Assembly (NCBI GenBank): GCA_019232985.1
Contig: JAFAMW010000012.1
Coordinates: 1-60,583, forward strand
DNA length: 60,583 bases
Reading direction: 5' to 3'
Source of the DNA: Roseateles sp.
Lineage (GTDB): Bacteria; Pseudomonadota; Gammaproteobacteria; Burkholderiales; Burkholderiaceae
Shown: positions 29,367 to 37,376 of the stretch, piece by piece
Layout: each line of letters starts with the position of its first letter
Numbering within the stretch: position 1 is the stretch's first letter
Notes under the pieces: generated by a model
Told to the model about the DNA's origin: nothing
Database searches by the model: none
What the model saw: the letters and a program-made list of their open reading frames with translations, nothing else
Made by a program: the position numbers and the translations under genes

Positions 29367-30485
29367 TCAGGCGCGCTGAGCGCCGGCGAACAGGGCGCCG
29401 AAGCGCAAGCGGCCGGCGGGCCGCTCGATCCAGCGGTGGAAGGGCACGGACGCGAGGTTCGCGAGGCCCCAGGCGAGGAGCATCATCGCGACGCCGGCCG
29501 CGCCGCCGTCCATCTGCTGCTGCTCGAACAGCGCGTTGACGAGCAGGCAGACCGGATAGTGGACGAGGAACAGCGCGTAGGAATGGGTGCCGAGCCAGCC
29601 GACCCAGCGGCCGAGACGGCGCCGCGCGAGCGGCTGCAGGCCGCCGCGCTGGTGATGCCAGTGCAGCGCCGCGAGCAGCCAGGCCGCGACGAGCGCGACG
29701 GCGATGCGGTCGCGCCATTCGAGACCCAGCGCGAGCAGGCCGACGGCGCTGATCAGCGCGAGGTGCGCGGGCGCCTGCTCGGACTTAAGCGCCCAGTGCA
29801 GCAGCGCGCCGAGGCCGTAGGCGCCGAAGAAATACAGGCCCCAGTTGTCGAGCCCCGGGTTGCGGTTGAACAGCCACAGCGAGGCCGTCGCGAGCGCGAG
29901 CACGAGCAGCGGCCCGACGACGCCGCGCCAGGCCAGCGCCAGGCGCGAGAACTCGAGCCGGCGCGCGAGCCACAGCAGCAGGATCAGCAGCGCGAACAGC
30001 TGGAAGTCGACGGCGACGTACCAGGCGCCGGCCGTCAGCGCGTCGTGGCCGAGCACGCCCTGCAGCAGCAGCGCGTGCGAGAGCAGCTGGGCGAGCGTGA
30101 CCTCGTCGGGCACGAGCTCGGGCAGCCAGGGCCGCACGAGCAGGCCGCAGCCGAGGCTCAGGCCGACCGCGGCCATGAAGGGCAGGGTCAGGCGCAGGTA
30201 GCGGCGCCACAGCAGGCCCGGCACCGCGAGGTCGACGAGGCGGCCGCGCTTGGAAAGCGCGCGCGCGGAAAGAAAGCCGCCGACGACGAGAAAGACCTGG
30301 ACGGCGAGGCGCGCGTGCCGGTACAGCCCGGCGATCACGGCCGGCAGCAGGGTCTGCACGGCGTCGGCGATCGGTCCGTAGGCCGACAGGTGGTGGAGCA
30401 CGATGAGCTGCGCCGCGACGGCCTTGAGGGCGTCGACATGGAGCAGGCGATCGTGGGGGTGGGGTACTGCGGCGGACGACGGCAT
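29367..30485 (-). CDS. Acyltransferase 3 family membrane protein
   Basis: A 372-residue integral membrane protein with about ten hydrophobic segments. The N-terminus 'LLHVDALKAVAAQLIVLHHLSAYGP' holds the conserved His of the acyltransferase-3 fold, and 'RRYLRLTLPFMAAV' follows. Such enzymes O-acetylate cell-surface sugars or lipids. The acceptor cannot be told. TAAAAT on the minus strand at 30532-30537 may be the -10 of its promoter. It lies 50 bp upstream of the M16 protease and may share transcription with it. Confidence 0.9.
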   Translation of the reverse strand: MPSSAAVPHPHDRLLHVDALKAVAAQLIVLHHLSAYGPIADAVQTLLPAVIAGLYRHARLAVQVFLVVGGFLSARALSKRGRLVDLAVPGLLWRRYLRLTLPFMAAVGLSLGCGLLVRPWLPELVPDEVTLAQLLSHALLLQGVLGHDALTAGAWYVAVDFQLFALLILLLWLARRLEFSRLALAWRGVVGPLLVLALATASLWLFNRNPGLDNWGLYFFGAYGLGALLHWALKSEQAPAHLALISAVGLLALGLEWRDRIAVALVAAWLLAALHWHHQRGGLQPLARRRLGRWVGWLGTHSYALFLVHYPVCLLVNALFEQQQMDGGAAGVAMMLLAWGLANLASVPFHRWIERPAGRLRFGALFAGAQRA

Positions 30486-30702
30486 GGCGCCAGAGCGCCT
30501 CGAGGACGCGGATTCTTATGGGCGAGGGACTATTTTAAGCGGTCGCTGCGGACCGCCCCGCCCGGGACGTAACGCTTTGCAAGCCGTGCCTCGGCCGCGG
30601 CGTGCGTTCTAGCCCGGAGCCGTTACGCGTCGGGCTTCTCGATCCGGGCCCGGCGGGGCCGCGCAAATCCGGGTATGGTCGCGGCTCGATCAAGGCCCGA
30701 CC

Positions 30703-31692
30703 ATGGACAACACCGACCTCAACGTGCTGCGCAGCGTCGCGGCCTGGCTCGCCGAGGGCCGCGGCGTCGTGCTCGGCACGATCACGCGGACCTGGGGCTC
30801 GGCGCCGCGGCCGGTCGGCTCCTGGGTCGGCATCCGCGACGACGGCCAGATCGCCGGCTCGGTCTCGGGCGGCTGCATTGAGGACGACCTGGTCGCGCGG
30901 CTGCGCGACGGCGCGCTCGCGCTCGAGGCGCCCGAGCTCGTCGTCTACGGCGTCGGCGCCGAAGCCGCGCAGCGCTTCGGCCTGCCCTGCGGCGGCACGC
31001 TCGAGCTCATGCTCGAGCCGCTCGGGGCCGCCTCGCAGGTGCCCGAGCTGCTCGCGCGGCTCGCGCGCGGCGAGCAGGTCGAGCGCCGCCTCGACCGCGC
31101 GAGCGGCGCCGTCGCGCTGAGCGTGCCGGCCGGGCCGGGCGAACGCCTGTGCCTCGACGCCGCGCAGCTGCTGAGCCGGCATGGCCCGCAATGGCGGCTG
31201 CTCGTGATCGGCGCCGGGCAGATGACGCAGTTCCTCGCCCAGATGGCGCTCGCGCTCGACTACGGCGTGACGGTCTGCGACCCGCGCGACGAATACCCGT
31301 TCGAGGTGGCGGGCGCGCGGCTCACGCGCGCGATGCCCGACGACGCGGTCACCGCGTTCGCGCCCGACGGCCATAGCGCGATCGTCGCGCTCACGCACGA
31401 CCCCAAGCTCGACGACCTCGCGCTGATGGAGGCGCTGCGCTCGCCGGCCTTCTACGTCGGCGCGATCGGCTCGCGCGTGAACCAGGCCAAGCGGCGCGCG
31501 CGGCTGGCCGAGCATTTCGGCCTGATCGAGGTCGAGCTCGCGCGCCTGCACGGGCCCGTGGGCCTCGCGATCGGCGCGCGCACGCCGCCCGAGATCGCGC
31601 TGTCCATCCTCGCCGAGATGACGGCCGAGCGCTACGGCGCGCGCGGCACGCCGGCCGCATCGGCGGGCACGGCGTCCGGCTGCGCGACCTGA
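30703..31692 (+). CDS. xdhC: XdhC/CoxI family molybdenum-cofactor chaperone
   Basis: A 329-residue protein: the XdhC N-terminal domain with 'TWGSAPRPVGSWVGI' and 'GSVSGGCIEDDLV', and a C-terminal Rossmann domain ('LLVIGAGQMTQFLAQMALALDYGV', then 'FYVGAIGSRVNQ'). XdhC delivers sulfurated molybdenum cofactor to xanthine dehydrogenase-type enzymes. No xdhAB or other molybdoenzyme gene lies in the window, so its client is elsewhere. The gene ends in a clear intrinsic terminator. Confidence 0.92.
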   Translation: MDNTDLNVLRSVAAWLAEGRGVVLGTITRTWGSAPRPVGSWVGIRDDGQIAGSVSGGCIEDDLVARLRDGALALEAPELVVYGVGAEAAQRFGLPCGGTLELMLEPLGAASQVPELLARLARGEQVERRLDRASGAVALSVPAGPGERLCLDAAQLLSRHGPQWRLLVIGAGQMTQFLAQMALALDYGVTVCDPRDEYPFEVAGARLTRAMPDDAVTAFAPDGHSAIVALTHDPKLDDLALMEALRSPAFYVGAIGSRVNQAKRRARLAEHFGLIEVELARLHGPVGLAIGARTPPEIALSILAEMTAERYGARGTPAASAGTASGCAT

Positions 31693-31712
31693 GCCGGGGG
31701 AAGGCTCGTTTT
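31691..31712 (+). terminator. Intrinsic terminator of the XdhC gene
   Basis: GAGCC (31691-31695) and GGCTC (31703-31707) form a stem with a 7-nt purine loop, followed by GTTTT. It overlaps the XdhC stop codon and ends at the last base of the convergent DUF6515 gene. Confidence 0.75.
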
Positions 31713-32347
31713 CAGCGCATCGTGTAGCCGCGGCCGTCCATGCAGGCCTCGACCGCGCGGCTGAACACGCTCGCGTCGTTCGCCGACGCGGGCTGCGTCG
31801 CGGCCCAGCTGTTGCACGCGCGCATGTCGGCTTCCTGCTGCGCGGGCGGCTGGCCGTTGCGCGGGTAGACGATCGGCTCGGGCCGCGGCGGCGCGGGCGG
31901 CGGCGAGGGCTGAGCGACGGCCTGGTCGGCCTGCGGCGGCGCGGTCACGACGGCGTAGCCGCCCGGCGCCGGCTGGTAGTACACGCCGTTCGCGTAGTAG
32001 TAGGGCAGGCCGCCGACGCGCAGCGTCACGAACGCGTCGGGCAGCACCGGCACGATCACGCCGACCGGCGGCACGATCACGCGGAAGCCGCCGTTCCACG
32101 GCCGGTACCAGACGCCGCCGCCGTACCAGTAGCTGCCGCCGCCGAACACGATCGAGACCGAGCCGCGCGGCACGACCGGCGCGAAGAAGCCGACGGCGGG
32201 GTAGTAATGGTCGTGGTGATAGCGCGCGTCGAGCACCATGCGGCCCTGCACGTAGCGGTCGTGGTGCTCGTCGGCGAGCGCCGGGGCGGTCGCGAGCGCG
32301 GCGGCCGCGGCGAGGGTCAGCAGTTGAAGCGGGCGTTGGAAACGCAT
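31712..32347 (-). CDS. DUF6515-like exported Tyr/Gly-rich protein
   Basis: A 211-residue protein with a signal peptide ('LQLLTLAAAAALATAPALA'). After a His-rich stretch ('HHDRYVQGRM...YHHDHYY') it has the DUF6515 pattern: 'PPVGVIVPVLPDAF' and then 'GLPYYYANGVYYQPAPGGYAVV'. A Pro-rich linker leads to a small C-terminal domain containing 'ADMRACNSWAA' and 'AVEACMDGRGYTMR', whose two Cys could pair. The family is periplasmic or outer-membrane associated, of unknown function. ATG at 32347 has AAGGAG 6 nt upstream; an ATG six codons earlier lacks one. Confidence 0.85.
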   Translation of the reverse strand: MRFQRPLQLLTLAAAAALATAPALADEHHDRYVQGRMVLDARYHHDHYYPAVGFFAPVVPRGSVSIVFGGGSYWYGGGVWYRPWNGGFRVIVPPVGVIVPVLPDAFVTLRVGGLPYYYANGVYYQPAPGGYAVVTAPPQADQAVAQPSPPPAPPRPEPIVYPRNGQPPAQQEADMRACNSWAATQPASANDASVFSRAVEACMDGRGYTMR

Positions 32348-32472
32348 GACGGACTCCTTGGACATGCCGGTCCAGCAACGCGGCCGGACTGCGGGCAGCT
32401 TACCGATGCCGCGTTGCCGCGGCGTAAAGAAATTCGGCGCCCCCGGGCGCCGGCCGGGGCCACAATGCCCGC

Positions 32473-33123
32473 ATGAGCATCACCCTCCACTACTACCCCA
32501 GCAACGCGAGCTTCGCGCCGCATGTCGTGCTCGAGGAACTCGGCCTGCCGTTCGCGCTCGCGAAGGTCGAGCGCGAACGCGGCGCGCACAAGTCGCCCGA
32601 GTACCTGAAGCTCAACCCGAACGGCCTGATCCCGGTGCTCGTCGACGGCGATCTGGTGCTCTACGAGACGGCGGCGATCCTGCTCCACCTCGCCGACACC
32701 CACCCCGGCGCGGGCCTCGCCCCGGCGCTCGGCACGCCCGCGCGCGCCGAGTTCTACAAATGGCTGATCTGGCTCACGAACACGCTGCAGCCGCTGCTGA
32801 TCGCGTACTACTACCCCGAGCGCTGGGTCGACGCCGGCAACGCCGCCGGCACGGCCGAGGTCAAGAAGCACGCCGAGGCGCGCATCGCGCCGCTGCTCGA
32901 CCAGATCGAGGGCCAGCTCGGCCGCGCCGGCGGCCCCTGGCTGCTCGGCGCCGACTACAGCGTCGCCGACGCCCTGTGCCTGATGCTGTGCCGCTGGACG
33001 CGCGGCTTCGTGCGCCCGGCGCGCAGCCTGCCGCGCATCCAGGCCTACCTCGCGTCCATGCTCGAGCGCCCGGCCGTGCAGCGCGCGGTCGCGCGCGAGC
33101 AGTTGCCGCAGCCGATCGTCTAG
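32473..33123 (+). CDS. Glutathione S-transferase
   Basis: A 216-residue two-domain GST: thioredoxin fold with 'YYPSNASFAPHVVLEELGLPF', the glutathione-binding 'NPNGLIPVLVDGDLVLYETAAILLHL', and an all-helical C-terminal domain with 'WLLGADYSVADALCLML'. Likely a soluble beta-type GST in detoxification or thiol repair; substrate unknown. CACAAT lies 6 bp before the ATG, with no room for a ribosome-binding site, which suggests a leaderless mRNA. It converges with the receiver-domain gene, with 4 bp between the two stops. Confidence 0.9.
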   Translation: MSITLHYYPSNASFAPHVVLEELGLPFALAKVERERGAHKSPEYLKLNPNGLIPVLVDGDLVLYETAAILLHLADTHPGAGLAPALGTPARAEFYKWLIWLTNTLQPLLIAYYYPERWVDAGNAAGTAEVKKHAEARIAPLLDQIEGQLGRAGGPWLLGADYSVADALCLMLCRWTRGFVRPARSLPRIQAYLASMLERPAVQRAVAREQLPQPIV

Positions 33124-33127
33124 GGAG

Positions 33128-33658
33128 TTATTTGCGCAGCGCGGCGAGCGTTTCGACGCGCTTGAGCAGCTCGCGGTCGTTCCACGGCTTCTTGAAGATG
33201 CCGTAGAGGCCCTGGACCTGGTGGACGCGCGCCTGCATCTCGTCGTGGCCGGTGATCGCGATCACGGGCAGGTCCTCGGTGTCGAGGCTGCCCTGGACGG
33301 CCTCGATCAGCTCGAAGCCGTTCTTGTTGGGCATCTCGAGGTCGGTGATCATCACGTCGAAGCGCTGCCGGCCGAGCTGCTCGAGCGCGTCGACGCCGTC
33401 CTTGGCGAGCGTGACCTTGAGGCCGGCGGCTTCGAACAGCTTGCCGAGCTTGGCGCGCGCGACGGCCGAGTCGTCGACGATCAGGATCGCCGCCGGGCCG
33501 GCCGGCCGGGTCGCGGCGCCGCTGCGCGTCGCGGGCGCGTCGTCGAGGACGTCGTCGCCGCGCCGGCCGGTGCAGAACCAGACCAGCAGGGCGAGGGGAA
33601 CGGCGATCAGGAAGGGCAGGGCATAACTGCTCAGTCCATCTGACAGGGCGTTCAGCAT
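33128..33658 (-). CDS. Membrane-anchored receiver-domain protein
   Basis: A 176-residue protein with one transmembrane helix (about residues 14-30, 'LPFLIAVPLALLVWFCT'), a short linker and a CheY-like receiver domain: acidic pair 'VDDSA', phospho-acceptor D106 in 'VMITDLEMP', 'AITG' and 'FKKPW' Lys. There is no output domain. A stand-alone receiver fixed to the membrane is unusual; it may sequester a kinase or act as a phosphate sink near a membrane complex. It is last in a likely operon with the peroxiredoxin and the second GST. Confidence 0.88.
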   Translation of the reverse strand: MLNALSDGLSSYALPFLIAVPLALLVWFCTGRRGDDVLDDAPATRSGAATRPAGPAAILIVDDSAVARAKLGKLFEAAGLKVTLAKDGVDALEQLGRQRFDVMITDLEMPNKNGFELIEAVQGSLDTEDLPVIAITGHDEMQARVHQVQGLYGIFKKPWNDRELLKRVETLAALRK

Positions 33659-33691
33659 GCGCGGGGCTCCGGAAGTCTTCGCGCGATTGTG

Positions 33692-34327
33692 TCAGGCGGC
33701 CGGCCAGTGGCGCGCGAACACCGGGGCGAGTTGCGGATGCGCATCGACGCGCTGCAGCAGCGCGTGAAATGCTGGGCGGCGCTGCGCGAGCGCCTTGCGC
33801 GTCGCGCTCCAGCGCGACACGACGCCGGCGAGCAGGTCGAGCGCGCCGGGCACCGCGCCGCCGAGAAAGGGCTGCTCGGTCGCGGCGAACTCGTCGGCGA
33901 AGATCTTCCAGTGGCGGTGCAGGGTCGCGCGCGTGCCGTCGCGCATGCGCTGCGTCGTCGCCTCGTCGACGTCGATGCAGTAGCGGTCGGGGAAGTCGAT
34001 CACGCTGATCAGCGCGTAGCAGTTCGCGGCGATGTAGACGAGGCCGCGGATCGCCTGCGCACGCGCGGCCGGGTCGGCCGGCAGCAGGCCGCTGTCGGGG
34101 TGGGCGAGGCCGAGGTGGATCAGGATCGCCGCGCTCTCGCTGAGCACGCTGCCGTCGTCGAGCACGAGCGTCGGGATCTGGCCGAGCAGGTTGATGCGCG
34201 CGAGCTCCTCGCTGCCGGGGCTCGGCTGCCACGAGGCGGCCTCGACCGCCTCGAAGGGCTGCCCGAGCAGCACCAGCGCCGCCTCGACGGCGGCCGAACC
34301 CGAACCCTTGGTACCGTAAAGCTTCAT
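33692..34327 (-). CDS. Glutathione S-transferase, second copy
   Basis: A 211-residue GST-fold protein: 'MKLYGTKGSGSAAVEAALVLLGQPFEAVEA' then 'INLLGQIPTLVLDDGSVLSESAAILIHLG', and a helical C-terminal domain. The Ser/Gly near residue 10 may replace the catalytic Tyr/Ser/Cys. ATG at 34327 has GGGGAGG at good spacing. It is 50 bp downstream of the peroxiredoxin gene on the same strand and 33 bp upstream of the receiver gene, so an oxidative-stress or thiol role is plausible. It is only distantly similar to the GST at 32473. Confidence 0.9.
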   Translation of the reverse strand: MKLYGTKGSGSAAVEAALVLLGQPFEAVEAASWQPSPGSEELARINLLGQIPTLVLDDGSVLSESAAILIHLGLAHPDSGLLPADPAARAQAIRGLVYIAANCYALISVIDFPDRYCIDVDEATTQRMRDGTRATLHRHWKIFADEFAATEQPFLGGAVPGALDLLAGVVSRWSATRKALAQRRPAFHALLQRVDAHPQLAPVFARHWPAA

Positions 34328-34377
34328 CGCCGACCTCCCCGATCGATCCGTTGGGCTCTTTTTCCAGGCCCGTCTTG

Positions 34378-34914
34378 TTACTGGTGCTTGTGGAGCTGCT
34401 CGACCGCCGCGAGCATGGCCTTGACATGGCCCTCGGGCGCCATGCTCGAGTACACCGCCTTGACCTTGCCGTCCTGGCCGATCAGGAACGAGACGCGGTC
34501 GGCCATGCCGCCGGGCACAAGCACGAGCTTGGCGTCGTAGGACTGGATGACCTTGGAGTCGGGGTCGGCCGCGACGGCGAACTTGCTGCGGCATTCCTCG
34601 GTCGAGAATTTCCTGACCGTGTCGATCCTGTCGAAGGACATGCCGACCACGCTCGCGCCATGGGCCTTGAACGCGTCGGTCGCCTCGGCGAACAGGTGGG
34701 CCTCGACGGTGCAGCCGCTCGTGAAGGCCTTGGGGAAGAAGTACAGCACGACCGGGCCCTTCTTGAGCGCGTCGGCGAGGTGGAAGCTGAACGGCTGGCC
34801 GCCGAGCGCGGCATCGGCCGTGAAGTCGGGCGCGGCCGCGCCGACCGGCAGGGCGGCCTGGGCCGCGCAGCTCGCGGCCAGACCGAGGACTGAAATCAGG
34901 GCGCGCATGCGCAT
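34378..34914 (-). CDS. Exported peroxiredoxin (AhpC/TSA family)
   Basis: A 178-residue thioredoxin-fold protein with a signal peptide (residues 1-21, 'ALISVLGLAASCAAQAA') and the peroxiredoxin active site 'FFPKAFTSGCT' with peroxidatic C68; C108 in 'STEECRSKF' is a candidate resolving Cys. It would reduce peroxides in the periplasm. ATG at 34914 follows GGAG by 7 nt; an ATG two codons later is less well spaced. First gene of the minus-strand operon that continues with a GST and a receiver-domain protein. Confidence 0.9.
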   Translation of the reverse strand: MRMRALISVLGLAASCAAQAALPVGAAAPDFTADAALGGQPFSFHLADALKKGPVVLYFFPKAFTSGCTVEAHLFAEATDAFKAHGASVVGMSFDRIDTVRKFSTEECRSKFAVAADPDSKVIQSYDAKLVLVPGGMADRVSFLIGQDGKVKAVYSSMAPEGHVKAMLAAVEQLHKHQ

Positions 34915-34992
34915 GGGACTACTCCGGTGGGGAACAACGCAACCCCGCATCATGCCTGGGCTGGCAAAGCCCTGACTCCGTAGTTGCGCGCA

Positions 34993-35031
34993 TGCCGCGA
35001 AGTTATGGCCGGCCGGGCTCCCGCTATGGCC
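34993..35031 (+). promoter_or_regulatory. Two-part box upstream of murQ (copy A)
   Basis: Carries TGCCGCGAAGTTATGG (34993-35008) and, 15 bp after GTTATG, GCTATGGCC. The same arrangement occurs before both amidase lipoprotein genes (44864-44902 and 45844-45882). Here the probable -10 (TAAGCT, 35071-35076) is about 20 bp further away than in the other two copies, equal to two helical turns. Probably an activator or repressor site of a peptidoglycan-recycling regulon. Confidence 0.55.
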
Positions 35032-35103
35032 GCCGCCCTGCGGCGGCGGCGCGGCCGGCCGGCGCCGGCTTAAGCTTGCAGACTGGCCAGACCCGTCCGA
35101 CCC

Positions 35104-35985
35104 ATGCTGAAGACCGAAACCCCGAGCACCGCCCACCCCGACCTCGACCTTTACGCGGCGCCCGAGCTGCTGCGCGCGTTCGTCGACGACCAGGTCGAGG
35201 CCGTCGCGGCCGTGCGCGCGGCGCTCCCTCAGCTCGAAGCCGCGCTGAACGCGGCGCTGCCGCGCATCGCAGCCGGCGGCCGCCTGCTCTACGCGGGCGC
35301 GGGCACCTCGGGCCGCCTCGGCGTGCTCGACAGCGTCGAGCTCAAGCCGACCTTCGGCTGGCCGCGCGAGCGCGCGGTCGCCGTGCTCGCGGGCGGCGAA
35401 GGCGCGATGTTCGTCGCCGTCGAGGGCGCTGAGGACGACCGCGGCCTCGGCGCGGCCGACCTCGCCGCGCTCGAGCCCGGCCCGAACGACGTGCTGCTGG
35501 CGCTCGCGGCGTCGGGCGGCACGCCCTACGTGCTCGGCGCGATCGAGGCCGCGCGTGCGGGCGGCGCGCTGACGGTGGGCTTCGCGAACAACCCGGGCGC
35601 GCCGGTCATCGACGCGGCCGAGCTCGGCGTGCTGCTCGACACCGGCCCCGAGGTGATCTCGGGCAGCACCCGGCTCAAGGCCGGCAGCGCGCAGAAGATG
35701 GCGCTCAATACCTTCTCGTCGAGCCTGATGGTCAGACTCAACAAGGTCTACGGCAACCTGATGGTCGACGTGCAGGCGACGAACGCGAAGCTCGTGCGCC
35801 GCACCGTGATGCTGACGATGCGCGCGACCGGCTGCGACGAGGCGACCGCGCGCGCCGCGCTCGCGCAGTGCGAGCAGAGCGTCAAATGGGCGATTGTCGT
35901 GATCAAGCTCGGCGTCACGCCGGCCGCCGCGAAGGCGCGCCTCGACGCGGCCGCGGGCAGCGTGCGCGCGGCGCTCGCGGCATGA
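35104..35985 (+). CDS. murQ: N-acetylmuramic acid 6-phosphate etherase
   Basis: A 293-residue SIS-domain enzyme with the MurQ signature 'GAGTSGRLGVLDSVE' (residues 65-79), 'ALAASGGTPYVLGAI', and the C-terminal 'EVISGSTRLKAGSAQKMALN' and 'VDVQATNAKLVRR' segments. It cleaves the lactyl ether of MurNAc-6-P to give GlcNAc-6-P in cell-wall recycling. It is the first gene of a cluster with ampG, a NagX-like gene and a GHL10 lipoprotein gene. A two-part box and a possible -10 lie upstream, and a strong hairpin follows the stop. Confidence 0.96.
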   Translation: MLKTETPSTAHPDLDLYAAPELLRAFVDDQVEAVAAVRAALPQLEAALNAALPRIAAGGRLLYAGAGTSGRLGVLDSVELKPTFGWPRERAVAVLAGGEGAMFVAVEGAEDDRGLGAADLAALEPGPNDVLLALAASGGTPYVLGAIEAARAGGALTVGFANNPGAPVIDAAELGVLLDTGPEVISGSTRLKAGSAQKMALNTFSSSLMVRLNKVYGNLMVDVQATNAKLVRRTVMLTMRATGCDEATARAALAQCEQSVKWAIVVIKLGVTPAAAKARLDAAAGSVRAALAA

Positions 35986-36016
35986 GCGCCCGCACGGCCG
36001 CTCCGAAGGGCGCTCA
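35983..36016 (+). terminator. Hairpin between murQ and ampG (attenuator-like)
   Basis: TGAGCGCCC, which includes the murQ stop codon, pairs perfectly with GGGCGCTCA to give a 9-bp stem with a 16-nt loop. No T-tract follows and ampG starts 43 bp later on the same strand. It may cause partial termination or protect the murQ message, giving less AmpG than MurQ. Confidence 0.5.
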
Positions 36017-36058
36017 CTCCCGCTCGGCGGGACAGCGCGTAGCGCGAAGGGTGCCCCA

Positions 36059-37357
36059 GTGAACGGGGCGGCCGAGTCCGCTCCCGAGAGCGCCGCGGCG
36101 CCGCCGCGCTCGGCCTGGGCCTGGGTGCCCTCGCTGTATTTCGTCGAGGGCGTGCCCTACGTGATCGTGATGACCCTGTCGGTCATCATGTACAAGCGCC
36201 TCGGCGTGTCGAACACCGACATCGCGCTGTGGACGAGCTGGCTCTACCTGCCCTGGGTGCTCAAGCCCCTGTGGTCGCCGCTCGCCGAGATGTTCGGCAC
36301 CAAGCGGCGCTGGATCGTCGCGCTGCAGTTCCTGATCGGCCTGGGCCTCGCGCTCGTCGCGCTCGCGCTGCCGGGGCCGCAGTGGTTCGCGCTCTCGCTC
36401 GCGCTGTTCTGGCTGATGGCCTTCGCGTCGGCGACGCACGACATCGCCGCCGACGGCTTCTACCTGCTCGCGCTGGGCACGCACGAGCAGGCGGCCTTCG
36501 TCGGCGTGCGCTCGACCTTCTACCGGCTCGCCAACATCGGCATGCAGGGCGGGCTCGTGTTCCTCGCCGGCCGGCTCGAGCAGGGCCACGAGCGCCACCT
36601 CGCGTGGGCGCTCGTGCTGGGGCTCGCGGCGGCCGTCTTCGGCGTGCTCGCGGCCTGGCACGGCCTCGTGCTGCCGCGCCCGGCCGCCGACCGGCCCGCG
36701 CCGCGCCGCGCCTTCCTGCCCGAGTTCGCGACGGTGTTCGCGGCCTATTTCAGGAAGCCCGGCATCGTCGTCGCGCTCGCCTACCTGCTGCTCTACCGCT
36801 TCCCGGAGGCGCAGCTGCTCAAGCTCGCGACGCCCTTCCTGCTCGACCCCGCGGCGCAGGGCGGGCTCGGCCTCGCGACCGAGCAGGTCGGCCTCGCCTA
36901 CGGCACGGTCGGCCTGAGCGCGCTGACGCTCGGCGGCCTGCTCGGCGGCCTCGTGATCGCGCGCTGGGGCCTGCGCCGCACGCTGTGGCCGCTCGCCTTC
37001 GTCATGCACGTGCCGAACCTCGTGTTCCTGCTGCTCGCCTGGGCCCAGCCGACCTCGCTGGCCGTGATCAGCGGCGCCCTCGCGCTCGAGCAGTTCGGCT
37101 ACGGGCTCGGCTTCACGGCCTACATGATGTTCATGATCCTCGTCGCCGAGAGCGGCGGCGGCGCGTACAAGACCGCCCATTACGCAATCTGCACCGGCTT
37201 CATGGCGCTGGGCATGATGCTGCCCGGCATGTGGAGCGGCTGGCTGCAGCAGCAGCTCGGCTACGCGCATTTCTTCGCCTGGGTGCTCGTGTCGACGCTG
37301 CCCTCGCTGGCCGTGACCGCGCTGCTCAAAATCCCCGCCGATTTCGGCCGCAAGTAA
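36059..37357 (+). CDS. ampG: AmpG-like muropeptide permease
   Basis: A 432-residue major-facilitator protein with about twelve membrane segments. It opens with 'SLYFVEGVPYVIVMTLSVIMYKRLGVSNTDIALWTSW' and has 'LKPLWSPLAEMFGTKRRWI', 'ATHDIAADGFYL' and 'LYRFPEAQLLKLATPFLL', all typical of AmpG. AmpG imports GlcNAc-anhydroMurNAc and its peptides into the cytoplasm for recycling. GTG at 36059 is the best start before the first helix; another GTG lies close upstream. Position after murQ supports muropeptide import rather than another MFS role. Confidence 0.92.
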   Translation: MNGAAESAPESAAAPPRSAWAWVPSLYFVEGVPYVIVMTLSVIMYKRLGVSNTDIALWTSWLYLPWVLKPLWSPLAEMFGTKRRWIVALQFLIGLGLALVALALPGPQWFALSLALFWLMAFASATHDIAADGFYLLALGTHEQAAFVGVRSTFYRLANIGMQGGLVFLAGRLEQGHERHLAWALVLGLAAAVFGVLAAWHGLVLPRPAADRPAPRRAFLPEFATVFAAYFRKPGIVVALAYLLLYRFPEAQLLKLATPFLLDPAAQGGLGLATEQVGLAYGTVGLSALTLGGLLGGLVIARWGLRRTLWPLAFVMHVPNLVFLLLAWAQPTSLAVISGALALEQFGYGLGFTAYMMFMILVAESGGGAYKTAHYAICTGFMALGMMLPGMWSGWLQQQLGYAHFFAWVLVSTLPSLAVTALLKIPADFGRK

Positions 37358-37376
37358 GAAGAAGAGAAGAAGGACG

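Noticed and set aside
33610..33640. GTTATG on the minus strand near the start of the receiver gene
   Set aside because: It lies inside coding sequence and lacks the second half-site 15 bp away, so it is not a copy of the murQ/amidase box.
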